Under the pieces are notes generated by a model. The model was not told the DNA's origin, did no database searches, and was given only the letters and a program-made list of their open reading frames with translations. Positions 1 to 10,535 of a stretch of DNA of 64,000 nucleotides are shown here, piece after piece (the first letter of the stretch is position 1; each line of letters opens with the position of its first letter). The stretch comes from Branchiostoma floridae. Taxonomy: Eukaryota; Chordata; Leptocardii; Amphioxiformes; Branchiostomatidae. The position numbers were made by a program, and so were the translations under genes. Location of the stretch: positions 9,789,244-9,853,243 of the forward strand of contig NC_049986.1 of NCBI RefSeq assembly GCF_000003815.2, given 5' to 3'.

Positions 1-290
1 TGTATGCGAATGATAGAAATACTCTATTTAGCTATATAGAAAGTAGATTCCCTCATTTTAGACACATGAGTAGCACTGACAAGTTTATATTTCTCATGCG
101 TTTTGACAAACCGACAATAGTGAAACCCATACAGTCCTACATTTTCACTATTACCAAGAAGCGAGAAGAAGCCGAACTTTTGTGTTAGACTAGATTTGTG
201 ACACTTTTATGTATGTATATATCCTGACTTGTTGTGACCTGTACTTAGCCCGGTTGGGCAAAATTGTACAATAAAGGTCTTCATTCAATT
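1..290 (+). mobile_element. 3' end of a non-LTR retrotransposon (LINE)
   Basis: An open frame enters from the window edge at base 3 and stops with TAG at 186-188, 61 codons long. It begins YANDRNTLFSYIESRF and ends TITKKREEAELLC. This looks like the extreme C-terminus of a LINE reverse-transcriptase polyprotein, downstream of the RT domain. The following 100 bases include CCCGGTTGGGC and ACAATAAAGG, consistent with a LINE 3' untranslated tail. A degraded relative lies near 33.6-33.8 kb. The catalytic RT part would be left of the window, so family assignment is not possible. Confidence 0.6.
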
Positions 291-1256
291 AGAAAAGCAC
301 GGATAAATCATACCCTAGAAAATATTAAGAGAAAAACAATACCTTATGAAAAATTTTAGTACTGACTTCCATTTCTGATCACATATAGAAATATGTAAAA
401 TTCATGCTAATATGAATGATTTTGAAAAAGAATACTGTATCATTTCAACTCTCCCCTTCTCCCAACTATGTTTTACTGTCAGTTGCTGACAGGCTACCAA
501 AAAATATGGCTCCAGTAATAACTGGTATATCGCAGAGCGTGGCCATATATAAAGAATTCTCCATAAAATCGAACCTCCATTACACTTACTTCCAGCAACA
601 GTTGGTAAGCTTTATTCCAGCACAGATAGTTATCTATTCATTACAATCCATCAGCTTCTGGGTCTTGTCTATGATTACATCAATAATTTCTTCAATCTGC
701 TGTAATATTGCATTAGGGACCACATGCCAGCTCCCATTTCGATATACCGACTTTCTCCACGCAATACATTAAAGGTAGATGGAAAGTAAAGGATAAGATC
801 ATGTACAAGTATGCTCTTATCTTTTATGTACTTGTACAAAAGTTTCAATGGACAACAGTGGACTTAATCAAAGGTGCATGATATAAAACCATAGGCCACA
901 AAGACTGCCACATCAAAAAGACAGTAAATTGGAAGAGATCTACATGAGCAAATGAAGCATCATTAATCCCTCGAGGTATGCACACTTCAGATATCCAGGT
1001 GTTCAAGACATTCTTCAGAAAGCCCTGATAATACTTTTTCTTAATGTGATGGCTGCAGGGTACCCAATGGCATTTTGAGGGATGATAGTACAAGTTACTG
1101 TCTTAGAAACTGACTTAGTTTAAGAGGAACAAATGGATAGATGGATGATTGAAGAGATAATGCATTTACCAGCATTCATATTTTGCTCGAAGCTCATATG
1201 GAGAAGAAAGGACGATAAGGTGTATAACATGTAACATAAACTGTGACAGTCATAAG

Positions 1257-1443
1257 TCCACCTGGTGCCATTATTCCACCAACATTGTTATAGAGGCCTT
1301 CTAAAGATTGTCTTTAACATCTAAGTAATATCTGAAACTTACATACCTCAGGACTACGGATACTACATTGGCGCATCTCTGTACAATATAAATTCAGGTA
1401 TTTTTTCACATGTGGCGGTACTATGGCATCCCGTGGGATTATG
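1257..1443. mobile_element. Degenerate MITE, CCACCAGGTGCCAT family
   Basis: Imperfect inverted repeat. The left end reads CCACCTGGTGCCATTATTCC and the right end GGTACTATGGCATCCCGTGG. The interior shares GTTATAGAGGCCTTCT with the better copy at 6475-6692. Confidence 0.55.
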
Positions 1444-1494
1444 AGAGTTGATGAACTAAGTCTTGCAATGTTAAGAAATTGAAGAAGAGCTGTA

Positions 1495-1665
1495 TTGGTC
1501 CTGACAGAGAAGACAGAAAGTACTGTTCTTTACAGGGTCATTGTACCAGGAAATTCCCCAAATTCTTTTTGACAAGCACACTGAATAGTGGACCACGGCT
1601 TAATGTCCTAACTTGAGGACCAAAACCCTTTTGATAGTGTGCATGTCAGGTGAGCAACACAACTG
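1495..1665 (-). mobile_element. SINE-like fragment
   Basis: Shares ordered blocks (GACAGAGAAGAC, GGTCATTGTACCAG, CCTAACTTGAGGAC, AGTGTGCAT) with 16449-16668, which ends in a reverse tRNA-like head. This copy lacks a clear head. Confidence 0.4.
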
Positions 1666-1905
1666 GGTTTAAATGATAACATGAATGTTCAACTAAGTTC
1701 AACATCTTCAGAAGTTTCTCAACACATACGTATCATGTCACCTGGACTATCTGTCATACAACGGGACAGAGTGAAAATCATTGACACAGAACCAGACTTT
1801 TTGGCACAGGTACTAGAGGAATCAAAGAAGCTATCTACATCAGAGATTTACAACAATAAGAATATTATCTCTAAACAGAAATGGAGGGTGCCATAGAGTT
1901 TTTTC

Positions 1906-2331
1906 AGCTTATGATCCACTGACTCACAAAGTCACGTGTGCTATCTAAAAAATGTGACATCACAGAAGCAGTGGATTGTCCATTCCTTAAAAAAGACTGG
2001 AGTTGATCAAACGAACATTCGAGTAAGTTCAATTTTTTTGCTTTGGAAATCACAGGTTCTTTAATCTCCAAATAAAGAATTATTTTACTCCTAAGTACCA
2101 GAATGAATGAATGTATAATGTATAAACAGAAACAGGCTTTCTGCAACTTATGATCCACTGCTCACAGAGTCATTTGTGCTATCTACATGTACATAACATG
2201 ATGTCACAGAAGCAGTGCACTGTCCATTCTTTGACAAAAACTGGGGCTGGTCAGTCAAAAATTTGGGTAAGTCCATTTTTTGTTCTGGAAATTACAGTTT
2301 AACTTTATCCAGAATGAATGAATGTATTTAC
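1906..2331. repeat. Two-copy tandem duplication abutting an HS2ST exon
   Basis: Copies at about 1906-2119 and 2141-2328 share CTTATGATCCACTG, GTGCTATCTA, TCACAGAAGCAGTG, GTCCATTC and end with AGAATGAATGAATGTAT. The second copy runs to the donor site of the exon at 2332. The copies differ by many substitutions and small indels, so the duplication is old. No exon sequence is duplicated. Confidence 0.8.
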
Positions 2332-2429
2332 CAGCATTCAACAGCATGTCCGCAGAAGAAGGGAACCTGCATCCAGAGTTTCTCAGGCGCACAGTCTGGC
2401 TCTCCTTGCTCTACACAGTCATCAAATGT
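2332..2429 (-). CDS. HS2ST1: HS2ST exon with the two conserved cysteine pairs
   Basis: 98-nt exon with acceptor TTTTTCCTTCAG|ACATTT and donor TGCTG|GTAAAT; phase 0 in, phase 2 out. It encodes TFDDCVEQGEPDCAPEKL and then WMQVPFFCGHAVECW, with the last tryptophan codon split. It aligns directly with vertebrate HS2ST after the RR.K.GD.K segment of the preceding exon. The C-(7 residues)-C and C-(5 residues)-C spacings are those of the two disulfides seen in the vertebrate enzyme. The intron side of the donor immediately meets a tandemly duplicated segment (1906-2331). The next exon, beginning after ECW, is not in the remaining 2.3 kb. Confidence 0.95.
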
Positions 2430-2560
2430 CTGAAGGAAAAACAGACGGGGAAAAATCACATTTTGTTAGTTTGTTTCATCTGCGAACACAGTTATACAAC
2501 AGGTTTGTAATGTTACAGAAGAGTACGTACAAGCTGTAGATGTATCCGGACAGGTTAATT

Positions 2561-2905
2561 TGATCCACTCACAGTAGGAAGGACTCCCACTGTTTTCAAT
2601 AAGTGTGGTGGAGTCTTTTACATATAACGCTGGGTCATCTTTATGCGGCGGTGACCTATATTTGGTTTGTTCAAAAACAGGATATTTCTGGATATCAATT
2701 CGACGGATGGTGGTTTCAAACTGCAATATTTTGATGATATTTCAACTTGAAACCACCGTCCTTCGACTTGACATTCTTAAATACCCTGCCTTATTCAGAC
2801 AACGGAGATAGGTTACCTAGTGAATAAAGGTGAACTAGGGTTACATGCTTGAGGTGTGGTCTCCTCAAACACATGACCTCCCTTCAACTTATATTAGTTC
2901 AAGGC
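2561..2905 (-). mobile_element. SINE fragment split by a MITE
   Basis: The left part (GATCCACTCACAGTAGG ... AAGTGTGGTGGAGTCTTTT) and the right part (TGCTTGAGGTGTGGTCTCC, TCAAACACATGACCTCC) are contiguous in the related minus-strand SINE at 33870-34112. Here they are separated by the element at 2627-2841. Confidence 0.65.
2627..2841. mobile_element. TA-flanked MITE (GTTCACCTTTATCC family)
   Basis: About 215 bp, flanked by TA on both sides (2625-2626 and 2842-2843). The ends are ACGCTGGGTCATCTTTATGC and ATAAAGGTGAACTAGGGT. The centre is a near-perfect palindrome around GGTGGTTTCAAACTG and TTGAAACCACCGTCC. The TA duplication suggests mobilisation by a Tc1/mariner-type transposase; the element has no reading frame of its own. 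Confidence 0.75.
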
Positions 2906-4559
2906 TCTTGGTCTTGCGTGATGTAACGTTACATGTAACCCTTCTCATTTCAATTCCTTCTTTTGCACCAATTCTAAGGCTCCTAACAAAATTGTCAATG
3001 AGAAACTTCCCTAACAGTTACCTTATGTTGTTCCTCCATAAAATCATTTTCTTCTTATTTCAATCCTTAAATACTTTTCAACTTGTTTTCTTATTTTGTC
3101 AGTGTTTCGCAGTGGAAATCTTTCTTTATCTCATCAAATGTTCTCTCTCAACAAAATTCCTTTGATCATTCCTAGCATTCCTAGCATGGTGCAAAAGGAA
3201 TTAATGTCTACTAGCTGCATTTGCAACAGGTTATCTAAGCTAAGCCATGCGGGGGGAAAGTATTTTAGAGGCCATTTTTCATTCTGTACTGGCACTAGGT
3301 CAGTTGACGCCAGGCGATATATCATCCGCTCCTGCTTTCATCATACCAGCTTCTGACACTTAACTCCTGTCAAAATTGGAATTAAGAACATTGTGCATCG
3401 GGCGGTAGGGGATTTGTAGATAGATTCTACAGACCAGAGAAAATCAGGACTACTATGGATTTTGGCTATCAGACAATCCATCATTTTCTGTATGTGTGAA
3501 CGTATTTCCCACCATGCCTTTTTTCAGACTCTGTGCGATACACAATTTGTTATGACCATTTCTACATATTTCTGTGAAAAAATATGGATGATGAATTTTA
3601 CAAACCTTTCAAAAATAGGTCGAAATGGATTTTGGCTCACTATAACTAATGATAAAATGATCCAATATATTCAGCAAGTGTAAAGATGTTGTATTTTTCA
3701 CTTTTTCCATACCGTCCTAGTGTACAGTGTAGTAATAGTAGTAGTATAGAGATAATAGTACTACCCAAGTACTACCATCTCCACTGCTGTAAAAATTATA
3801 TTTTACAAAGTTGACAAAATTTGGTTTAACTTGTGAAGAAAATCTATACAATTTCATTAGAAAAATATAGTATCTATGATTACGATAAAATGAAGAAAGA
3901 ATCCTTAAAGTTTACTTCTGATTGTCAATGTGACAGATGACAGATTACTTCAAATAATTATAGAAATCTTTTTGATGTTGTGTTACATGCATGTGTCTAG
4001 TATATAACACGTGTATTGCATCTCGTAAAAATAAGGTGTAGAACTGCATGATTATAGAAAATATCAGTTTCAATAATTAAGTCTCCAGTATGAAGTCTTT
4101 GATTTTAAAAATCCTGGTTATGATATTGGCATTTATAAAGATTATTTCATCAAAGTACAGCTTTAAGTACCTAATAGTATCAGGTAACTTTCATTAAAGA
4201 TGATCAGTGAAATTATAAAATCAGTAAATATATTGGGCTCATCTTGGTTGACATGTAGTACATGTACATGTACAGCTAAAGCTACATGTACATTGTATGT
4301 ACATGTAGTAGCTAGATGCTGTTATATATATCACATCCGGTACAGGTACTGGTACACAGGTTTAGGTACTTAGTCTAGACCTAGGCCTGTACCTGCAGAG
4401 GTTTTTGATATTGACAGAAAAAAAATGAAAAGAATGTTTTGTCTGGATGTAAATGGTATAATAACATATCAGCACCCTACAGCCCTCCCAATACCTTTGA
4501 TACCGTGATCTGACTTCCAATTCAAAAGTTCTGTCTCCCATCTTATTAAAACTCTGAAA

Positions 4560-4900
4560 CGATTCTCATAAAGGCCTCCTTGGACAAGGTTAACTCTTCG
4601 GGCGGTGCTTGTTAGCGCCGTTATAAGACGGGAGGATCATCCAATACAGTCACACGTGTTGCCGCATGTTATCGTTGCGTCTGCTATCGCTGAACGGCAG
4701 AAGTGGCTGTCATAATGGATTTTTGACTGTGCCTTTTAAGCCGCGGCTGGATTTCCCCATTCCCCAAAGGTTGGGGCACGTTCAGATGCGTTACAACCCC
4801 GTCACTTGCCATCAGCGCGGCTGTCAGTAACGCCCTGGGAAATGTGCAACTTCTATAATGGATTTTGGCTGTGGCACTAAGACACATAAAGCCCCAGGGC
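4560..4900. promoter_or_regulatory. Candidate regulatory patch, CpG-dense
   Basis: Contains CTTCGGGCGGTGC, GTTAGCGCCGTTATAAGACG and two copies of ATAATGGATTTT. GC-rich against an AT-rich background; no coding exon seen. Confidence 0.2.
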
Positions 4901-5076
4901 AGCCCATGAAATGGCTGGCTTTTAAGCTTGTCATATTATGTTTTTCATCAATTATAAGTATAAATAAGGCTTATACGACCGTGGCTGGGTGATCTTACTG
5001 ATTAATATTTATAGAAAACAAAGTATAAAGTTTTCGATTGAAATTTCTTATTCATGGCCTACGGCAATAAGACCTG

Positions 5077-5304
5077 TTGATGATGGTTCACCTTCATCTG
5101 CAGGGTTAACTATATCCGTTATGTTAAGTTTTGGGGATATCGAGTCGATGGATGGTGGTTTCAAATTGTAATATATGGTAGCTTCAAATTGCAATATTTG
5201 CAATTTGAATCCACAGTCCGTTGACTTGATATTCTTTCTATACGTAACTGGTACATATGTCCATATTTAAAAACAATGGATATAGGACAAAGGGGAGCTA
5301 GCAT
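5077..5304. mobile_element. TA-MITE copy (GTTCACCTTTATCC family)
   Basis: The left end is degenerate (GATGGTTCACCTTCATCTG). The centre has GTCGATGGATGGTGGTTTC paired with AATCCACAGTCCGTTGAC. The right end GGAGCTAGCAT is followed by TA. Confidence 0.6.
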
Positions 5305-6474
5305 TACATATTATATATATATGAAGGTCCTTTTAGACTGAGAACTACATGTTAAAAAGACATAATTAAAGCTTGCCTAATACTGTTCAAGTTGTGGTAC
5401 AGTTAAAGCTAAGTTATTCATGATCACATGGAATCAAAATCCTTCCCAAACCTTTCAGGTATAGGGCGGTGCCTATCTCCATATCAATAGCTCTTAAGCC
5501 ACACAGTCATGCACTTCTTTGTGTTGGATATAACTGCTGATTATAGTCTTCTTTGTTTTGGCTCAGATCCCCCTAAAAGGTCCAGAGGTTCAGGCTTTTG
5601 TACCAGACCAAAGTGTCCACTTTGAGGGGCACAACGCCCCTTGAATGTACCATGCAATTTCTGCCAGATGTGCAATGAGCAATCTCCTGTTTACAATGAT
5701 GTACTTGACAGCTTTGAAGATCGCACTGCCGGTGACCTTCATGGCAAAGTAATGCATTAACGCTAAGTCAACGCCTTAGGATAGGGCACTAAAAAGCACT
5801 TAACGGATAAAACGTGATAACTTTATTTCCATCTACCATTTGTTCTCCCCAAAAAGGTATCATTTTATGATGGAGGTCAAGTCATTTATCAAGACTAGTT
5901 TCCTGTAGACAAGATATATTCAATTTTTCGTTTCAATCTCAGATCTGATGTTTCTTTTTTTCATGCTTTCCAATAATCATCACAAAGCCATAATTTAGAA
6001 CCCAGCCAACCTCAGAGTCCTCATATTTAATGGCAAAAACAGTCACAATCTTTCCAGTTGTTAACGTCTACTCTCAATACTTAAACCATGTGTTCTGGCT
6101 GTTTTTTTTTTTTTTTCATCTACTGGATTTTTAATGGCAACCGGTCAAAGGCACAACGATCTAGACCATCTAAAATGCTATTTCCTATATTTTGAGGGGC
6201 AAATTTTGCTGGTAGAACTTGGTTAAATTAATATCTTTATGTGCCAAGTTTTGTCCATCACAGAGGATGGCATGACCAAAATTTTGGTTGGTCTCCAGCA
6301 GCAAAATTAACGTCAAAGGACGGAAGGACGGACACTAGAACCCTGCTCAAACCAAGAGCACATGCCTACATAATGACCATCTGGCCAAAGTGACCACTTT
6401 TTGATGGTTCTATAGACATTCGAGTAAAGAATCCAGTCAATAGTAGTTACCACCTGTCCACATAACATACATTC

Positions 6475-6692
6475 GCATAATTCCACCAGGTGCCATTATA
6501 CTGCCACCTCAAAAAACGTTGTTATACATGTAGAGGCCTTCTGAACATTGTCTCCAACACTTAAATATCTGAATTTTATTACATTTTAAGATATTTAACA
6601 TTTGGTATTCAAGATATGTACAATCTTGGGAAGACCTGTATACTAACGTTTTTTGAGGTTGTGGTATTATATGGCACCTGGTGGAATTATGG
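6475..6692. mobile_element. MITE with inverted repeats of about 55 bp
   Basis: The left arm starts CATAATTCCACCAGGTGCC and runs to about 6530. The right arm ends GGCACCTGGTGGAATTATG. The arms pair over about 55 bp, including a CTCAAAAAACGTT block. A short AT-rich loop separates them and there is no coding capacity. Confidence 0.7.
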
Positions 6693-7426
6693 TAGTTCAT
6701 GTTACATTCATGTATAACAGATTTTATTGGTCCCCTGAGTGGTCTTCTTGGGCTGTTTTGACTCTATCTACCACCAGAGCTTGTAAACACATACAAGTAT
6801 GGCCCATATAACTTCCATAAGGATGTGTCAGTTGTCTATAAACGGTGCCCATAATCTGGTAACTATTGGTCAATTACCATTGTACTACCGAGTGGGTGAT
6901 ACAGGCAAGAGTTTTATGAACTGAAAAGTTACTGCTATGATCATAATCTCTCTGTTAGTGATCATAATAACGGCACATATGACACTGCACCAATAACCTA
7001 CATGTATAGTTATCCTAATAAAGCAAAAATGGCATAGTTGCTACAAATGGTGAGAAGATAAAGTTGTTTTATTGGGTACTTTTAACAACTTGAAGTCAGA
7101 AGTACAATGTAGAAGCAGTTATGCTGCCACCATTTCTTAAGATATCACGTTGATGAGGACTAAACCATACATGTATATCTAACATTTGCTCGTTTTCTTC
7201 ACTTTTATGTCTGACTTTTCAAGCAACTTCTACTACCTTTACAACAGATCTTAACTACCTGTCGAGTGAGTGTTGTTTACTGATTTCATCACTCTTATAA
7301 GCAGTATTTTTTTCAGCCAAGCAACTGACACATGTATCGCTAGTAAGACACCGAAACCTGTTGGCCGTCTTTCAAGCCAAAAGGACCTAAAAGAAGAAGA
7401 CAGTATAGAATAGCCTGATTTCCAGC

Positions 7427-7500
7427 CATATTATATATAGCTCCTGAGTCTTTTTTGCCTACTCCCTATACGTATTTTTGGACTCAGGAGCTATAATATG
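7427..7500. repeat. Hairpin with 20-bp arms
   Basis: ATATAGCTCCTGAGTC on the left pairs with GACTCAGGAGCTATAATAT on the right across a loop of about 30 bases. The left arm has an extra ATAT. Confidence 0.75.
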
Positions 7501-9336
7501 ATAAAATTATGATAGGTTTAGAACACACCCAACAGCAAGTAAGTATACAATGTCATTTTTTGCACATATAATATGGTACCCTGATTGTAAAAACAAAATG
7601 TAGGACTCAAACCAATTCAAGACTGGCATAGCTTCTACATATTTCAGGTCAACCGTATGTCTGAACACAGACTAACGTGTAAAAAAAGTTGGAGATAAAA
7701 CTGCATGGTAGTTGTTTTCAAGGTCACATTGGGAGCCTAAACGCCCGGTAATGGCGGGGCACCAGCGTATTATCCGCCGACATGATGAATGCCCGCAACC
7801 CCCATAGCCTGTCATTTCCTGGTTATTAACTACAAATTGAGTCCAATCATTCACCCTTTGTTTAGAATACCAATGCATCTTGCATGGCAGGGCGTCTGAC
7901 TGGGGGCACAAAACAGGCAGCAAACCAAATTCATCAGAACGGGTGGCAAACCGGTTCAAGGTTTGACTCTTGAGGGCACCTTGGTAAAGGAAAGTCAAAT
8001 GTGGGGACAAGACATATGTAATTTCTTAATTTTTTTTCTCTTTCTTTCTCTGTGTATGGTCATGTTTATGTTAAAATGTGTGTGTATTGTGCATGCAAAT
8101 GTGGACATGTGCAATCATATCTGCATCTTTTCTGATCATCATATTACTAGTAACGCATAGTGCCACAGATATTAGTAGTCTAAACTAAATGTAACACTCA
8201 CAAATAAAGTTTGACCATACGTCCAAAGTCAAAAATTTTACTGGGGGATAAATCTAAGACAACTGGAGCAAAGCAACTTTTTTACTGTCTCCAAATTTGC
8301 ATAAATGCAGTTCAACATTTACATGACACGTTGTACTTTTCAGTTTAATTCAAAACTTGTAACTACAGTATCTGCAGACCAATATCTGCCCATATCTACC
8401 AATAGAAAAATCACACCGATGGAAACATTGCACTGGCCTGTATAGGGCATGGGCTTGCCTGATGCAACTTTCATTTGCCGTATGCAATCAGGCCAATGGA
8501 CTTTTTTCACCCTGTTTAGCACCAAATGCATCAAACAAACAAAAACTTCATTTCTGAGCAGTTCCATTTGGTTTACAGATAAATCTAATCAATTGGGCCC
8601 TTCACTGGTATAGTCCATTTGGTACTATCAAACCCTTCTTGATTAATGCCAGCAGGACTCATTACAAGTGTTTGGAATATGCAAAATGTACAGCAGAATC
8701 CCACAGTGATTGTAACCAATGGTGGATGGGCTAACATGATTGGATCTGGTCATTGTGCATTACATGCTGCATCGTTCATGGGTGTCGGGAGATCCATAGC
8801 AGCAAATTCGCAGACTGACATGAACGCATCTTTTGGGAACTGTAGAATTAAGGAGCTGTGACTGTTGCTAAGATAGATTGTTTGAGCGCTGGTTTGCACA
8901 ATGGGGGAGGGGAGGATTTTCTGTAAGGTCTAAATAAAAAATAATAATTTGATTTTGCTGATAATTTTTGGCAGTGTATAATTATGAGCTTGAACTTATA
9001 ACTCAAGATACGTTTCATGGATTTGTATGACTTTTGGCAAGTTGGTATACATTAGGTCCCAAACAAAAGTGGTAATTTTGACCCCCTAGCAGTACTTTTG
9101 GTATTGCAGCATTACGCTACCAATGCCCCCCTCCTGAAAGTAATGTGGTATACTTCATAAACAACTGGGTCTGCCTGGCGAGGTCAATGACCCCAATTTT
9201 GGGCCCCTGGGTTGTTTAGGACTTGGGTTGACCATCAATTATTAAAGAATAATGTTGCACATTTTTGTACTGTGCACAATAAGGCTTGGGCTTTGACTCT
9301 ACAAAATTTACATGAACTCTATATAATAGCGTTTTC

Positions 9337-9655
9337 TGGAATAAAGTACTACGCACTTTGAAAACTTTTTAAAATTGAAAAGGTGCAGCAAGTTGTTGCC
9401 AAAGTTTGGATACATAATATTTTCTTTGAGGTTATTGCATAGATAAATGGGAAGGGATGTTATGCAGAGCAAAGACGTGCTACATTTTTGGGAAGGATGC
9501 AAACTTCATGCATTCTTTTTGTTTTTGTGTACAACTTTTCTTCTACACTTATTTTTTTTTATTTTATAAATTGCAGTTTGTGATTTCTAATTATAAGTTT
9601 GTAGAAAAAATGGTGGTGAGGGTTTAGGCAAAATTACTTGGGTAAAAGAAAAGGA
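9337..9655 (+). repeat. Dispersed repeat, copy 1
   Basis: Shares GAATAAAGTAC, GCAAGTTGTTGCCAAAGTTT, TTTCTTTGAGGTTATTGCAT and ATAAGTTTGTAGA in the same order with 40332-40600. No terminal repeats or frame were identified. Confidence 0.6.
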
Positions 9656-10336
9656 AAAGGAATTTATACATGACAGGGATTGTACAGTTCAAGATGTATT
9701 AAATATTGTTGAAGGGTTGCATACTTTATTTGAGTTTTCCCATTTACGTTACAGTTCTATAGATTTGTTTAGGATTTGCTCCACTTCATTCCAGAAAATA
9801 TGGTATATTTCATGGTGATAAATGATATTCTTATTTCTCGTTATTGTCTGTAACTGTGAAATGAAATATACGCAGGAAAAAACATTCCAAGTGATGTTAT
9901 TTATAGCCTTAGGTTATAATTTATGAGCACACATACTGAGCCCTGATTGCTCCACAGTTGGAAACTCAAGGGTCTTAATTATAAGCAGCTCATAATTGCT
10001 TTTATCGTCAGGTATCCCAAAGGTATCCATTTGTAAACATCACCGCATTATTTGTTGTATGACTTTGGGGAGGTGTGCTCCAAAAATTAATAAAACAACT
10101 ATATGGAAACTATAAAAATAGATCAATGTCAAAATGAAAAAAAAAAGTTCCACTTTGTGTTCGAGTTGAAAAGAGTGCACAGGAAATTGCACGAGGAAAT
10201 GTCAGAAACTTTGCGAATGTGTCCGGATTTTCTCTTAGGGTCACAATGACATGCACTGCATTTGCATAGTGTTGAAACTGAATTGAAAACTGATCTGTAC
10301 GGTAAAATTTACTCAAAAGTCAAAACCAAAACTATA

Positions 10337-10535
10337 ACGCTAGTTCACCTTTATCCGCTGGGTATATCTGCTGTATATATAAAATAGGCAATTGTCGACA
10401 GACAAGTGTTTTAGACTAGAATGCTATGAAAATATTGCAATTTGAAACCAAAGTCCACCGACTAAATGTCCCTAAATATCTCGTTGTTAAAAACAACTGA
10501 TATAGGTTAGAATGTGGATAAAGGTGAACTACTGT
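10337..10535. mobile_element. TA-MITE copy with clean ends
   Basis: Ends ACGCTAGTTCACCTTTATCC and GGATAAAGGTGAACTACTGT, flanked by TA at 10335-10336 and 10536-10537. This copy has lost one arm of the central palindrome but keeps TTGAAACCAAAGTCC. Confidence 0.8.

Noticed and set aside
1-2331. Next HS2ST exon (the segment after ECW)
   Set aside because: I searched the minus strand for the expected conserved EYFLVGVTEE-type segment and found nothing; it is probably left of the window.
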